From contig NZ_RBKT01000001.1 in assembly GCF_003633685.1 (NCBI RefSeq), positions 5,456,001 through 5,520,000 on the forward strand: a DNA stretch of 64,000 nt. Reading direction: 5' to 3'. Every line of letters starts with the position of its first letter. Positions within the stretch are counted from its first letter, which is position 1. Shown here in pieces: positions 37,274 through 46,034 of this stretch. Below the pieces are notes generated by a model, which searched no databases, had not been told where the DNA came from, and worked only from the letters and a program-made list of their open reading frames with translations. This DNA is from Micromonospora pisi. Lineage in GTDB: Bacteria > Actinomycetota > Actinomycetes > Mycobacteriales > Micromonosporaceae. Position numbers and translations under genes: made by a program.

Positions 37274-38326
37274 CTACCGCTTGACCCCGGAGATCACCAC
37301 GTCGCCGAGGCCACCGACGTAGAGCCGGCCGGTGGGCTCGAAACCGGTCTCGGCGAACCACTGCTCGTACTCGGCGCAGGTGTAGACCATGCCCTCGCCG
37401 GAGGCGACGGTCTGGAAGTACGCCGAGAGTGCGGCGGCCAGGTCGGGACCGGTCTCGTCGTCGTCCGCACCGGGCGTGACCACGAAGATGCCCGCACCCG
37501 GCTCGACCGCCCGGGACGCCTTCGCGATCAGGTCCTTGTTCCGCTCGATCGACCAGATCTCCAGGAAGTGCCCGAAGAGGACGGCGTCGCACCCCTTGGG
37601 GAACTCGTCGTTGAACGCGTCGAGGCCGATGGCCCGTACCCGGTCACCGAGACCGAGCGAGGCAATCTTGGCGTTGGCGGCCTCGGCGACGGACGGCAGG
37701 TCGACGATGGTGACCTGGAGGTTCGGCCAGCGCCGGGCCAGGTAGGTGGCGTTGACCGCGGTGCCGCCGCCGATGTCGAGCAGATGGGTGTACGCCGACA
37801 GGTCCAGCTGCTGCACCAGCTCCTCGGCGACCAGGCGGCTGACCGAGCCCATCATGTTGTGGAAGGTGACCTCCAGCTTGGGGTCACCGGCGAGGCGCCC
37901 GTACAGGGTGTCCGAGGTGCCGGCGATCTCGCGCTGCATGCCGACGTTGGTGTTCTCCTTGAGCGACTCGTAGAACCAGGCCATCGGCCGGTAGTTGACG
38001 TGCTGCTCCCACGGGACGAAGGCGGCCGGCACGTCGTCGATCTTCCCGGCGAGCGGCTCGGAGACGGGCGTGTTGAAGTAGCGGTCCTCCTCCTTGCGGA
38101 GCAGGCCGGCCGAGGTGCAGCCGAGCAGCAGGATGCGGGCCGGCTGGTTCTCGATCCCCAACCGGTCGGCGATCTGCGCCCGGTTGAGTCCGGGCTCACG
38201 GCCCAGAAGTTCGAAGAGGCCGAACTGGAAGGCCGCGCTCAGGTACTGGAACCGGTAGTGCGCGTAGAACAGCTCCCGGAGCGGTTCGATCGAGCCGGTC
38301 TGCGGCGCGGCGGACGTGGTTGACAT
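37274..38326 (-). CDS. SAM-dependent O-methyltransferase with dimerisation domain
   Basis: N-terminal winged-helix dimerisation domain (about residues 10-100; AFQFGLFELLGREPGLNRA) and a Rossmann SAM-binding domain with motif I LLDIGGGTAVNATYLARRW (near residue 185) and VTIVDLPSV. This is the Methyltransf_2-like class used to methylate phenolic or other hydroxyl groups of natural products. ATG 38326 has AGGAG 8 bases upstream. It is the last gene of a minus-strand operon with a second methyltransferase, a hydrolase and a cupin. A likely tailoring enzyme of the cluster. Confidence 0.88.
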   Translation of the reverse strand: MSTTSAAPQTGSIEPLRELFYAHYRFQYLSAAFQFGLFELLGREPGLNRAQIADRLGIENQPARILLLGCTSAGLLRKEEDRYFNTPVSEPLAGKIDDVPAAFVPWEQHVNYRPMAWFYESLKENTNVGMQREIAGTSDTLYGRLAGDPKLEVTFHNMMGSVSRLVAEELVQQLDLSAYTHLLDIGGGTAVNATYLARRWPNLQVTIVDLPSVAEAANAKIASLGLGDRVRAIGLDAFNDEFPKGCDAVLFGHFLEIWSIERNKDLIAKASRAVEPGAGIFVVTPGADDDETGPDLAAALSAYFQTVASGEGMVYTCAEYEQWFAETGFEPTGRLYVGGLGDVVISGVKR

Positions 38327-38400
38327 GTCGGGACTCCTCAGTAGACAGGATGGTCGACGGACGCCGGGTCCGGGGCAGGGGCGGACCCGGGTGGAGTGCG

Positions 38401-39216
38401 TTAGCGGGTCGCGGAGACGGCGAAACCGGTCAACGAGGCGAAGAACCGGCCCTGGGACTCCGCCTCGTGCAGCGGCGCCCACCAGGCGGCGAGTTCCGTT
38501 GCCGACATGCCGAGGCTGCCGTCGGCCTGGGCGCTGGCGAGTCGGTTGCCGACCGAGATCTGGAAGAAGCTCAGCGGCATGACCACGGTGTGCGGAACCA
38601 CCGTGATGTCACGCAGACCCAGGTCGAGGAACCGGCGGGCCAACTGCCGGCCACTCCAGTTGTTCGGGTGGCTGTCCGAGCAGAACCGTACGAGTTCCCG
38701 GGTGGTGTCACGGTCGGGATGGTCGACGGTGGTGAGGTCGAAATCGTAGTCGAAAACGGCGATCCGGCCACCGGACCGGGTCACCCGGACCAATTCCCGG
38801 GCGGCGGCGTCGATGTCCGCACAATGCATCAGCACCAGTTTCGCCCGTACGGCGTCGAACGTTCCGTCGGCGGCCGCGAGATTCCGTACGTCATCCACCC
38901 GGAATGTGACCGGAAGGGCCGAACCCGCGCTGCGGCGCTGCGCCTCGTCGACCATCGCGGCACTGACGTCGGTTCCGGTCACCTGACCACCGGGGCCGAC
39001 CATTTCGGCGAGTTCGCGGGCGTCGTCACCCGTACCGCAACCCACGTCGAGAATGTTCCTGCCGTGCAGGTCGCCGAGGCCGTCGGCCAGGGTGCGACGA
39101 ATTTTCGCGTATTCGGGCAGGGCGTTCGCCACGTCCATGAAATTGATGAACCAGGCCGAATCCGGGGCGCCGTCCACCACGGTGAACTGCGCCACGTCGA
39201 CGCTTGAAGTGGTCAT
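38401..39216 (-). CDS. Class I SAM-dependent methyltransferase
   Basis: UbiE/COQ5-type methyltransferase. Motif I is ILDVGCGTGDDARELA (near residue 55), followed by VTGTDVSAAMVDEA and the post-motif region FDAVRAKLVLMHCAD. The C-terminal part is typical of small-molecule N-, C- or O-methyltransferases. Same operon and orientation as the upstream hydrolase (50-base gap) and the downstream methyltransferase (74-base gap). Two different methyltransferases suggest at least two methyl groups in the product. Confidence 0.88.
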   Translation of the reverse strand: MTTSSVDVAQFTVVDGAPDSAWFINFMDVANALPEYAKIRRTLADGLGDLHGRNILDVGCGTGDDARELAEMVGPGGQVTGTDVSAAMVDEAQRRSAGSALPVTFRVDDVRNLAAADGTFDAVRAKLVLMHCADIDAAARELVRVTRSGGRIAVFDYDFDLTTVDHPDRDTTRELVRFCSDSHPNNWSGRQLARRFLDLGLRDITVVPHTVVMPLSFFQISVGNRLASAQADGSLGMSATELAAWWAPLHEAESQGRFFASLTGFAVSATR

Positions 39217-39266
39217 TGGTCAGCCGGTCCTTCCAGCAGACAGAGGGGTTGTCACGAATGGATCCG

Positions 39267-39953
39267 TCAGATCCGCTCGTCGATCAGTTCGGCGACCCGG
39301 CCCGGCTGCGACAGCATGGGGGAGTGGCCGCCGCGCAGTACGACGGTCTCGTTGACCATCGAGGCCCAGCGCCGCTGCGCCGCCGGCGAGACCGCCTGGT
39401 CGTCGGTGCAGACGATGTACGTCGAGTCGATGGTGCGCCACGCCGTGGCCTGGACCTCCTGGCCGAACGACGCGGCCGACTGCGGCAGCAGCCGCCGCTC
39501 GGCGTCCTCGGCCACCGCCGGGTCGCAGTCGCTGTAGAACAGCTTCCGTCCCCAGCCCGGGGCCACGCTCATCAGGCCGTCGGTGATGTCGAGCCAGGGC
39601 GCCCGGCCGCCGCCGGTCAGGCTCCTCATCGAGTCGCCGACCTCGGGGAAGAACGCCCCCATGAAGATCAGCTTCGTCACCTGGTCCAGACCGTCGGCGG
39701 CCTCCGAGATGACCAGACCGCCGTACGAGTGGCCGAGCAGCACCGCCGGGCCGTCGACCTCCTTGACCGTGTTCCGGACCAGCTCGACGTCGCTGCGCAG
39801 GTCGCCGACCACCGCCGGGTCGGTGCCGTGGCTGGTCAGCTCCAGGGCGCGCACCCCGATGCCGCGCCGGACCAGCTCCGGTTCGAGCCGGGACCAGCAC
39901 CACGCACCGTGCCAGGCGCCGTGGACGAGAATGATTGTGGGCTTGGTGGACAC
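39267..39953 (-). CDS. Alpha/beta hydrolase (salicylate esterase/hydroxynitrile lyase-like)
   Basis: Small 228-residue hydrolase. It starts IILVHGAWHGAWCW (oxyanion HG motif), has the nucleophile elbow GHSYGG near residue 92, an Asp in STYIVCTDDQAVSP and a final His in RGGHSPMLSQP. This matches the AB_hydrolase_6 group of plant-esterase-like enzymes. Possible role: hydrolysis of an ester, thioester or amide intermediate, or editing. In operon with the cupin upstream. Confidence 0.88.
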   Translation of the reverse strand: MSTKPTIILVHGAWHGAWCWSRLEPELVRRGIGVRALELTSHGTDPAVVGDLRSDVELVRNTVKEVDGPAVLLGHSYGGLVISEAADGLDQVTKLIFMGAFFPEVGDSMRSLTGGGRAPWLDITDGLMSVAPGWGRKLFYSDCDPAVAEDAERRLLPQSAASFGQEVQATAWRTIDSTYIVCTDDQAVSPAAQRRWASMVNETVVLRGGHSPMLSQPGRVAELIDERI

Positions 39954-39986
39954 AGAACCTCCTGGGCAGCGTTGCTCGGACCGGCC

Positions 39987-40505
39987 TCAGCCGTAGTACT
40001 TAACGACGGTCGCCTCGGCGCGATTGACGTCCTCGACGGTGAGCCGGGGCGCCGGCTTGCCCGGCTCCGCCGGTCGACCGATCTCGATGAAGAACTTCTC
40101 GTGACCGCCGGGCGTGTAGATGCGCAACAGGCGCCCGTCGGACTCGGTGTAGTTCTTCCAGATGTGGCGCGTACCGCGTGGCACGAAAACGAAATCGCCC
40201 TGCTTGATGTGGAACGACTCGCCGTCGGCCACGATTTCGAATTCGCCCTCCAGTACGTAGAAGGACTCGTCCGCGTCGTCGTGCATGTGCTCCGGCGGAC
40301 CGTTTCCCGGAGGTACCACCGTGTCGACCACGGCGAGTGCGCCGCCGGTGTTGTCGGCGGTCGTCATGAACGTGTACGTCGACATCTGCGGGCCCTCGCC
40401 GTCGACGAGGTTCTTCGGCGGTTCCTCCGGAACCCACAGCTTGATTCCATCGCCGGCCGGCACGACCAGAACTGCGGGTTTCGTTTGGTTGATGGGGTGT
40501 GTCAC
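39987..40505 (-). CDS. Cupin-domain protein (dioxygenase- or isomerase-like)
   Basis: One cupin domain with metal-binding motif 1 GPPEHMHDDADESFYVLEG (near residue 72) and motif 2 GDFVFVPRGTRHIWKN. It resembles quercetinase-like and polyketide-tailoring cupins. The GTG at 40505 is chosen because GGAGG lies 5-9 bases upstream. First gene of the minus-strand operon ending at 37274, divergent from the MFS exporter. Substrate unknown; an aminophenol ring is a reasonable guess from context only. Confidence 0.8.
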   Translation of the reverse strand: MTHPINQTKPAVLVVPAGDGIKLWVPEEPPKNLVDGEGPQMSTYTFMTTADNTGGALAVVDTVVPPGNGPPEHMHDDADESFYVLEGEFEIVADGESFHIKQGDFVFVPRGTRHIWKNYTESDGRLLRIYTPGGHEKFFIEIGRPAEPGKPAPRLTVEDVNRAEATVVKYYG

Positions 40506-40629
40506 GACCACCTCCGAAGTGGGAGCAGGGGTTTGACGAAATAACACTCGCAGGCGGTCGGGCGCCGTACATCCCTTGTTCACGGGATTCCGCGACGACG
40601 CCCGGGACGAAGGGGGACGCGGATGGCGA

Positions 40630-40647
40630 ATCACGCAAAGGCGTGAT
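40630..40647. promoter_or_regulatory. Operator-like inverted repeat upstream of the MFS exporter
   Basis: ATCACGC (40630-40636) and GCGTGAT (40641-40647) are perfect inverted 7-mers with a 4-base spacer, in the 235-base region between the divergent cupin and exporter genes. Position and symmetry suit a TetR- or GntR-like site, but no such regulator gene is in view. Confidence 0.4.
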
Positions 40648-40740
40648 GTCCGGAGTCGGCGGCGCTGGCAGGCTCGACCTCGGTCATTGGGCGTGGACCG
40701 ACGGGCGGTCGTTGCCGAACCGAACAAAGGGAGTTACGTA

Positions 40741-42216
40741 ATGAGTGAAGCCGGGCTGGGCTCGGCCACCACGCGCCAGGCAGAGCGAGACCCATGGGTG
40801 GTCTTCTCGTTGCTCGCGGTGGCCCAGTTCATGGTGGTGCTCGATGCCGGAATCGTCTACGTGGCGCTGCCGTCGATCATGAGTGACCTGGGCTTCTCCC
40901 AGACCGGGTTGGCCTGGGTCATGGACGCGTACATGCTGGCCTTCGGCGGCTTCATGCTGCTGGCCGGTCGCGCCGCCGACCTGCTGGGGCGCCGTCGGGT
41001 GCTGATCGTCGGGCTGGTGGTGTTCGCGGTGGCCTCGCTGGCCTGCGGCGTCGCGGAGGAGGCGTGGCAACTGATCGCCGCGCGGGTGGTGCAGGGTCTC
41101 GGCGCGGCGATGGTCTCGCCGGTCGCACTGGCGCTGATCACCGACATCTTCAAGGAGGGCCCCGACCGGTACAAGGCGTTCGGGCTGTTCGGTGGCGTGG
41201 GCGGGCTCGCCGGTGCCAGCGGTGTCCTCTTCGGTGGCCTGCTCACCGCGGTCGCGTGGCAGTTGGCCTTCCTGATCAACGTACCGATCATCATCGCGGT
41301 CCTGATCGCCGGTCTGCGGATGGTGCCGAACCACCGGCCGACCGCTACCGGTGGCGTCGACGTGGTCGGGGCGGTGGTCGGTACCGGTGGCCTCTGCCTG
41401 CTCCTCTACGGCGTGCTGCGCGGCGGGGTCGAGGGTTGGGCCTCGGTCACCACCCTGCTCACCTTCGTCGTCGCGGTGCTCCTGCTGGCGGCGTTCGTGA
41501 TCCGTCAGCTCCGCGCCCCGGCGCCGCTCATCCCGCGGATGCTGTTCCGGTTGCGCAATGTCGTCCTCGGCAACCTCGGCAACGCCACCGTCGGCGCGCT
41601 GATGTTCGGCGTGTTCTACGTCGTCAGCCTCTTCCTGCAGCAGGTACGCGGTTTCAGTCCGTTGCAGGCGGCGCTGCTGACGGCCCCGATCAGCCTCGCC
41701 CTCTTCCTCTCCTCGCAGGTCACGATCCGGATGTTCGGCAGGTTGAGTCCGGTCGACGCGCTGGCCGGGGGGTTGGCCATCCAGGCGGTCGCGCTCGGCT
41801 GGTGGGCCGCGGCGATCGGCCCGGAGAGCCAGGTGTTCGTCACCTTCGTCCTGCCCGGAATGCTCTGGGGCTTCGGCATGGGGGCCGCGATCGTGGCGGC
41901 GTTCGTGGTCTGCACCAGCGGCCTGCACGGCGCGGTCCAGGGGGCGGCGTCGGGCCTGGTCAGCACCACCTTGCAGGTGGGTGGGGCGGCTGGTGTCGTG
42001 GTGCTCAGCGCGGTCGCCCACGACGTGACCACCGGGGGCAGTGCCGCCTCGGCGCTGGAGGCGTTGGCGACGGGTCAGAGCTACGCGCTCTGGACGGCGG
42101 CGGCGATCGCCGTGATCGGGCTTCCCTTCGTGCTGTGGCTGCGTACCTCGTGGCGTCCGCCGGCACCGCACCACGCGCCGGCGGACGAACCCCGGGTCCC
42201 GGCCGAGGCCGCCTGA
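40741..42216 (+). CDS. MFS drug exporter, DHA2 (EmrB/QacA, 14-helix) family
   Basis: Proton-driven exporter with about 14 transmembrane helices over residues 18-475. Visible are the first helix with VVLDAGIVYVALPSI (family motif D1), the cytoplasmic motif A LLAGRAADLLGRRRVL, and the motif C-like region GGVGGLAGASGVLFGGLL. The start ATG 40741 has GGGAG 8 bases upstream. Likely exports the cluster product or gives self-resistance. Ends in a 13-bp terminator hairpin. Confidence 0.92.
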   Translation: MSEAGLGSATTRQAERDPWVVFSLLAVAQFMVVLDAGIVYVALPSIMSDLGFSQTGLAWVMDAYMLAFGGFMLLAGRAADLLGRRRVLIVGLVVFAVASLACGVAEEAWQLIAARVVQGLGAAMVSPVALALITDIFKEGPDRYKAFGLFGGVGGLAGASGVLFGGLLTAVAWQLAFLINVPIIIAVLIAGLRMVPNHRPTATGGVDVVGAVVGTGGLCLLLYGVLRGGVEGWASVTTLLTFVVAVLLLAAFVIRQLRAPAPLIPRMLFRLRNVVLGNLGNATVGALMFGVFYVVSLFLQQVRGFSPLQAALLTAPISLALFLSSQVTIRMFGRLSPVDALAGGLAIQAVALGWWAAAIGPESQVFVTFVLPGMLWGFGMGAAIVAAFVVCTSGLHGAVQGAASGLVSTTLQVGGAAGVVVLSAVAHDVTTGGSAASALEALATGQSYALWTAAAIAVIGLPFVLWLRTSWRPPAPHHAPADEPRVPAEAA

Positions 42217-42261
42217 CCGTCGACCACCACCGGCAGACCGCCGTTGCGGATCCCGTTCCCC

Positions 42262-42294
42262 ACCAGCCGGCCGCGCATCCTGCGGCCGGCTGGT
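42262..42294. terminator. 13-bp hairpin between convergent exporter and chorismate mutase genes
   Basis: ACCAGCCGGCCGC (42262-42274) pairs exactly with GCGGCCGGCTGGT (42282-42294) with a 7-base loop. Just after it, CGAAACGGCGGCAGCCG is repeated directly at 42315-42331 and 42340-42356 (period 25). Confidence 0.75.
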
Positions 42295-42410
42295 CCGCAT
42301 GGGTACGGGCCCGCCGAAACGGCGGCAGCCGTACGGGTGCGAAACGGCGGCAGCCGGCCGTGGCGGACACGACCGGCTGCCGGAGTCGGGCTGACGGGGG
42401 AGGGGACGCC

Positions 42411-42701
42411 TCAGCGGGCCAGCCGCAGCAGCAGCACCCCCAGCTCGCCGCCGCCGGGGCCGAGCAGTTGGAAGCGACGCACGACGGACAGCTCGCGGTC
42501 GTGCGCGAACCGGGTCGCCCCGCTCTCCGCCCGCGCCCGCCGGAGCCGGTGGGCCAGGGCGGTGCGCCTGCGGACCAGGCTGAGCAGCTCACCGTCCAGC
42601 TGCTCCAACTGGTCGTGCAGGATGTCGACGTCGCTTCGTTCCGGCTCTGGCTCGCCGAGGGGCGGGCCGGCCAGGACGGTGGTTACCTCGTGATGTAGCA
42701 C
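42411..42701 (-). CDS. Small AroQ-type chorismate mutase-like protein
   Basis: A helical ~96-residue protein with the AroQ pattern DILHDQLEQLDGELLSLVRRRTALAHRLRRAR followed by RFAHDRELSVVRRF. Family members convert chorismate to prephenate or act on related chorismate-derived acids. The GTG at 42701 has GGAAGGA 5 bases upstream; an ATG at 42725 would add 8 residues. Directly downstream of the ADIC-synthase-like gene, so it may act on a chorismate-derived intermediate or be a non-mutase helper. It is divergent from standard AroQ in several positions. Confidence 0.65.
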   Translation of the reverse strand: MLHHEVTTVLAGPPLGEPEPERSDVDILHDQLEQLDGELLSLVRRRTALAHRLRRARAESGATRFAHDRELSVVRRFQLLGPGGGELGVLLLRLAR

Positions 42702-42731
42702 CGCATTCCTTCCGGATTTCGTCATCGCCGG

Positions 42732-44693
42732 TCAGGCCGCCACGGTCCGGGCCGGCAGGAGTGTCGAGATGAGGTCGTTCAGCACCTGGGGCCCGTCCTG
42801 GGTGAGCACCGACTCCGGGTGGAACTGGAGTGAGGCGAACCCGCGACCACGCAGGCCGTACACCTCCCCGGTGGCGGGGTCGCGGCTCACCCGGACCACC
42901 CCCGGCACCAGCTCGGGGCGGTACACCTGGTCGCTTTCACAGCGGAGCATGAAGGTGTTGTAGAAGCCGACGGTGCGGGTACGCCCGAAGTAGTCGATGT
43001 CGAGCTGCACGCCCTGGTTCGGCACGCCGCGCCGGACCAACTCGAAGCCGAGCAACGAGCCGAGCACCTGGTGCCCGAGGCAGATCGAGAGCAGCGGGGT
43101 GCCACGGGCGAGCAGGTGTGCGGTGCTGCGCCGCAGGGCGCCGATCTTCCGATGGTGTACGTCGCGCGGGTCACCCGGCCCCGGACCGACTACCACCAGG
43201 TCGTACCCGTCGGGGTCGTGCTCCTCGTCGAAGCGTCGGACGTCGACGGCCGGTCCGAGCGAGCGGATCTGGTGCGCCAGCATCGACGTGAAGGTGTCCT
43301 CGGCGTCGATCACCAGGATCCGCCGGTCGACGAGGTCCGGTGCCCGGTCGGCGTCGGTGGCCCGGTGATCGAGCCAGAACCGGGCGAGCCTGGTGTTGCG
43401 CGCTTCGAGCGCGTGACGTACCGCGGGGTGGGTGCCGAAGAGCGCCGGCCGGGAGCCGGTCGTCCCGGCGCCGACCTCGGGGGCCGGTACGGCGCCGAGT
43501 GCGGCCAGCAGGCCGGCGGCCTTGGCCCGGGTCTCGGCGACCTCGGAGTCGGCGTCCGAGTGCCGGACGAGGGTGGCGCCGACGCCGATGCGCAACCCGC
43601 CGGTCCGGTCGATCTCGGCCGTCCGGATCAGGATGGCGGAGTCGAGGGTACGACGCTGCGCCTCCCGCCCGACCAGGGCCAGCACCCCGCTGTAGTAACC
43701 GCGTCCGGTCCGCTCGTAGCGGCTGATCACCTGGCAGGCGCTCTGCAACGGGCTGCCGGTGACCGTCGGGGCGAACATCGTCTCCCGCATGATCTCGCGT
43801 ACGTCCAGCGAGCTCCGCCCCTCCAGCAGGTACTCGGTGTGGGCGAGGCGGGCCATCTCCTTCAGGTACGGGCCCACCACCCGCCCGCCCTGGTCACACA
43901 CCCGCCCCATCATCTTGAGTTCCTCGTCGACGACCATGTACAGCTCGTCGGCCTCCTTAGGGTCGGCGAGGAAGCGCAGCACCTCCGGGAGGACCGGACC
44001 TTCCGCCGGATACCGGTAGGTGCCGCTGATCGGGTTCATCGTCACGGTGCCGTCGTCGAGGCTGACGTGCCGCTCCGGTGTCGCCCCGACGAAGGTCCGG
44101 TCGCCGGTGTGGACGACGAACGTCCAGTAGGCGCCGAGTTCCTGCACGAGCAGCCGCCGGAACAGGGCGAGTACGGTCTCTCGCGAACAGTTCGCGACCT
44201 CGCCGGTGAACGAACGCTTGATCACGAAGTTGGAGCCGGTGCCGCGTCCGATCTCGTTGGCCAGGACCTGACGTACGACCGTCGCGTAGCTCTCGTCGTC
44301 GATGTCGAAATCCCCGTCGCGCAGGTCGATCGGGATGTCGGGTACGTGACGCAGCACCTCGTCGACGCTCGCCGTCCCCTGGGCACGCACGGTCATCGCC
44401 AGCAGCGGGCTCTGGTCGTCGTAGCAGGCGAAGCCGCGTTCGGTGATCTGACGGAACGGCATGATGGCGAGCAGGTCGTGGGTCGGCGTGTCGACCGGGG
44501 TGAGATCCGGCAGTGGGAGTTCCGCGATGACGTCCACGGTGGACATCTCACCGACCAGGATCTCCACCTCGTCCGTACCGGCGGAGTGCGGCCTGCGTAC
44601 GAGCGCGAAGGCGGCTGCTTCCGGTCCGGTGATCATGTCAAGGGTGGCGCCGTACCGGTGTCGTTGCGCACCGGGGGGCATGGTTTTTGCCAT
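42732..44693 (-). CDS. PhzE-type 2-amino-2-deoxyisochorismate (ADIC) synthase
   Basis: Fusion of a chorismate-binding (TrpE-like) domain (about residues 1-415) and a glutamine amidotransferase domain (about 440-653). The synthase part has TVTGSPLQSACQVISRYE, GRGYYSGVLALVG and TLDSAILIRTAEI. The amidotransferase has the nucleophile Cys in ISICLGHQVLGSLLG and the His-Glu pair in LQFHPESVL. This order and the YYSGV-type ending fit PhzE better than anthranilate synthase. It converts chorismate plus glutamine to ADIC. ATG 44693 with GGAGGG upstream. First gene of a two-gene unit with the chorismate-mutase-like gene. Confidence 0.88.
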   Translation of the reverse strand: MAKTMPPGAQRHRYGATLDMITGPEAAAFALVRRPHSAGTDEVEILVGEMSTVDVIAELPLPDLTPVDTPTHDLLAIMPFRQITERGFACYDDQSPLLAMTVRAQGTASVDEVLRHVPDIPIDLRDGDFDIDDESYATVVRQVLANEIGRGTGSNFVIKRSFTGEVANCSRETVLALFRRLLVQELGAYWTFVVHTGDRTFVGATPERHVSLDDGTVTMNPISGTYRYPAEGPVLPEVLRFLADPKEADELYMVVDEELKMMGRVCDQGGRVVGPYLKEMARLAHTEYLLEGRSSLDVREIMRETMFAPTVTGSPLQSACQVISRYERTGRGYYSGVLALVGREAQRRTLDSAILIRTAEIDRTGGLRIGVGATLVRHSDADSEVAETRAKAAGLLAALGAVPAPEVGAGTTGSRPALFGTHPAVRHALEARNTRLARFWLDHRATDADRAPDLVDRRILVIDAEDTFTSMLAHQIRSLGPAVDVRRFDEEHDPDGYDLVVVGPGPGDPRDVHHRKIGALRRSTAHLLARGTPLLSICLGHQVLGSLLGFELVRRGVPNQGVQLDIDYFGRTRTVGFYNTFMLRCESDQVYRPELVPGVVRVSRDPATGEVYGLRGRGFASLQFHPESVLTQDGPQVLNDLISTLLPARTVAA

Positions 44694-44867
44694 ACGGATT
44701 CCCTCCGAGAAACGTCGCCAGCTCAATGGCGGTGCCGGACCGGGTGGTGGTCGGCGGCGCACCAGAGGCATGTGAGTCGACCGTGCGTTGACGCGTCGAT
44801 GGCTGCCGGGCGGGTAGGCCCTCGCATCAGCACTTCGAGCGTGGCACGACGTGTCAGGTAGGGACAA

Positions 44868-44879
44868 CTACTCACATGA
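44868..44879 (-). promoter_or_regulatory. Shared motif upstream of the ADIC synthase gene
   Basis: On the coding strand this reads CATGTGAGTAGT, about 175 bases before the ADIC-synthase start. The same 12 bases occur in the same orientation at 46764-46775, about 140 bases before the aspartokinase operon. A partial second copy (GAGTAGTGG) lies 23 bases further upstream, and CATGTGAGT occurs inverted at 44769-44777. Probably a common activator site. Confidence 0.5.
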
Positions 44880-44945
44880 GCGGTCGTGCCACTACTCGCC
44901 CGTGCGATCGGGCTGTATGGAGGAAATGCCAGCGGAATACCGAAG

Positions 44946-44987
44946 CGTGGAATTGCCCCGGCAGACACCCGCCGGGGCAATTCCACG
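44946..44987. terminator. 17-bp perfect hairpin after the nitroreductase gene
   Basis: CGTGGAATTGCCCCGGC (44946-44962) pairs exactly with 44971-44987 around an 8-base loop. It lies 23 bases beyond the end of the minus-strand nitroreductase gene. Confidence 0.8.
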
Positions 44988-45009
44988 TTCGGTCGGAACG
45001 GTGGTCCGA

Positions 45010-45627
45010 TCAGACGGTGCTGAACACGTCGGTGTGCGGCAGTCGGGGCAGCCGGTCCCACCACGCGTTCTCGCCGGGACGGCCGATGTTGATCACGCAC
45101 AGGGTCTTGCTCTTGCCGTCGGGGAAGAACTCGCGGTCCACGGCCTGGCTGTCGAATCCGCTCATCGGACCGGCGGCCAGCCCAGCGGCGCGTACGCCGA
45201 GGATGAAGTACGCGACCTGGAGGGTCGCGTTCAGCCGGGCCGACTCCTCGCGTACCGCCGGGTCGGCGAAGAAGACGTCCTTGGCCTGCGGGAAGATCGG
45301 GAACTGGCTGGGCAGGTTCTCGTGGAAGTCGCAGTCGGCCGCCATGATCGCGGTCAGCGGAGCACTCCTGGTCTTGGCCTGGTTGCTGTCGTACATCAGC
45401 GACACCAGCCGTTCGCGGGCCTCGGGCGTGCGGACCAGCACCACCCGCAGCGGCTGCTGGTTGTAGGAGGTGGGCGCCCACTTGACCAGGTCGTAGATCG
45501 CCTGCACCTGATCGTCGCCGACCGGCTCGTCGGTGAACGTGTTGGCCGACCGCGCTTCGCGGAACAGCAGGTCCTGGGCTTGCTGATCGATGGCGATGTG
45601 ATCGGTCGGGCTGGACGTGATGGTCAT
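45010..45627 (-). CDS. Nitroreductase-family protein (RutE/HadB-like)
   Basis: Flavin (FMN)-dependent reductase of 205 residues. Features are RSANTFTDEPVGDDQVQAIYDLVKWAPTSYNQQPLRVV (FMN-binding start), a central helical stretch and the final region GRPGENAWWDRLPR. RutE-type members reduce malonic semialdehyde; others reduce nitro or quinone groups. In this setting a quinone, quinone-imine or nitroso intermediate is plausible. ATG with GGAGAG upstream. Single-gene unit with its own terminator. Confidence 0.85.
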   Translation of the reverse strand: MTITSSPTDHIAIDQQAQDLLFREARSANTFTDEPVGDDQVQAIYDLVKWAPTSYNQQPLRVVLVRTPEARERLVSLMYDSNQAKTRSAPLTAIMAADCDFHENLPSQFPIFPQAKDVFFADPAVREESARLNATLQVAYFILGVRAAGLAAGPMSGFDSQAVDREFFPDGKSKTLCVINIGRPGENAWWDRLPRLPHTDVFSTV

Positions 45628-46034
45628 CCGCTTCTCTCCTGGGTGATCGGGCCATGCCCTGCTGGCCGGTGGCGTGGCATCGGGCCATGCGCTGCTGGTC
45701 CGTCATGACGTCGGCGCCGTCCGGCTGCGGGCCCGGCACTGGTGGGGCCCGGTTCCGGCTTCCGGTCGGTGCGTCGGTGCGTTTGCCTGGTATTGACATC
45801 AATCTTCATGGTCGACCGGCCCGCCCGGCATCACGTGCTTTCGGGATTCCCGCTGGTCCGGGGCGGGTGGCCGGCTTCCGGATCGGCCGTCGGCCGCCCG
45901 TGTCACCGGTGGACAACGGTCGGCGTGATCGCGCGAACGGGTGACGCCAAAGCCGTGGTGCAGCGGTCACCCTTCTATGGGCGACCGGCCTCCGCGGTTC
46001 TTGATCCGCTCGGCGCCCACGATTTGGGGGGACT
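45628..46034. other. Intergenic region, no confident gene
   Basis: 407 bases between the divergent nitroreductase and cupin genes. It contains an imperfect direct repeat (ATCGGGCCATGC followed by CTGCTGG, near 45643 and 45680) and an A/T-richer patch around 45795-45812 that may hold the nitroreductase promoter. Reading frames here do not look like proteins. Confidence 0.4.

Noticed and set aside
42732-44693. Primary-metabolism anthranilate synthase (TrpEG fusion)
   Set aside because: Domain order fits, but sequence details and the PhzD/SDR partners favour ADIC synthase; no other trp genes are near.
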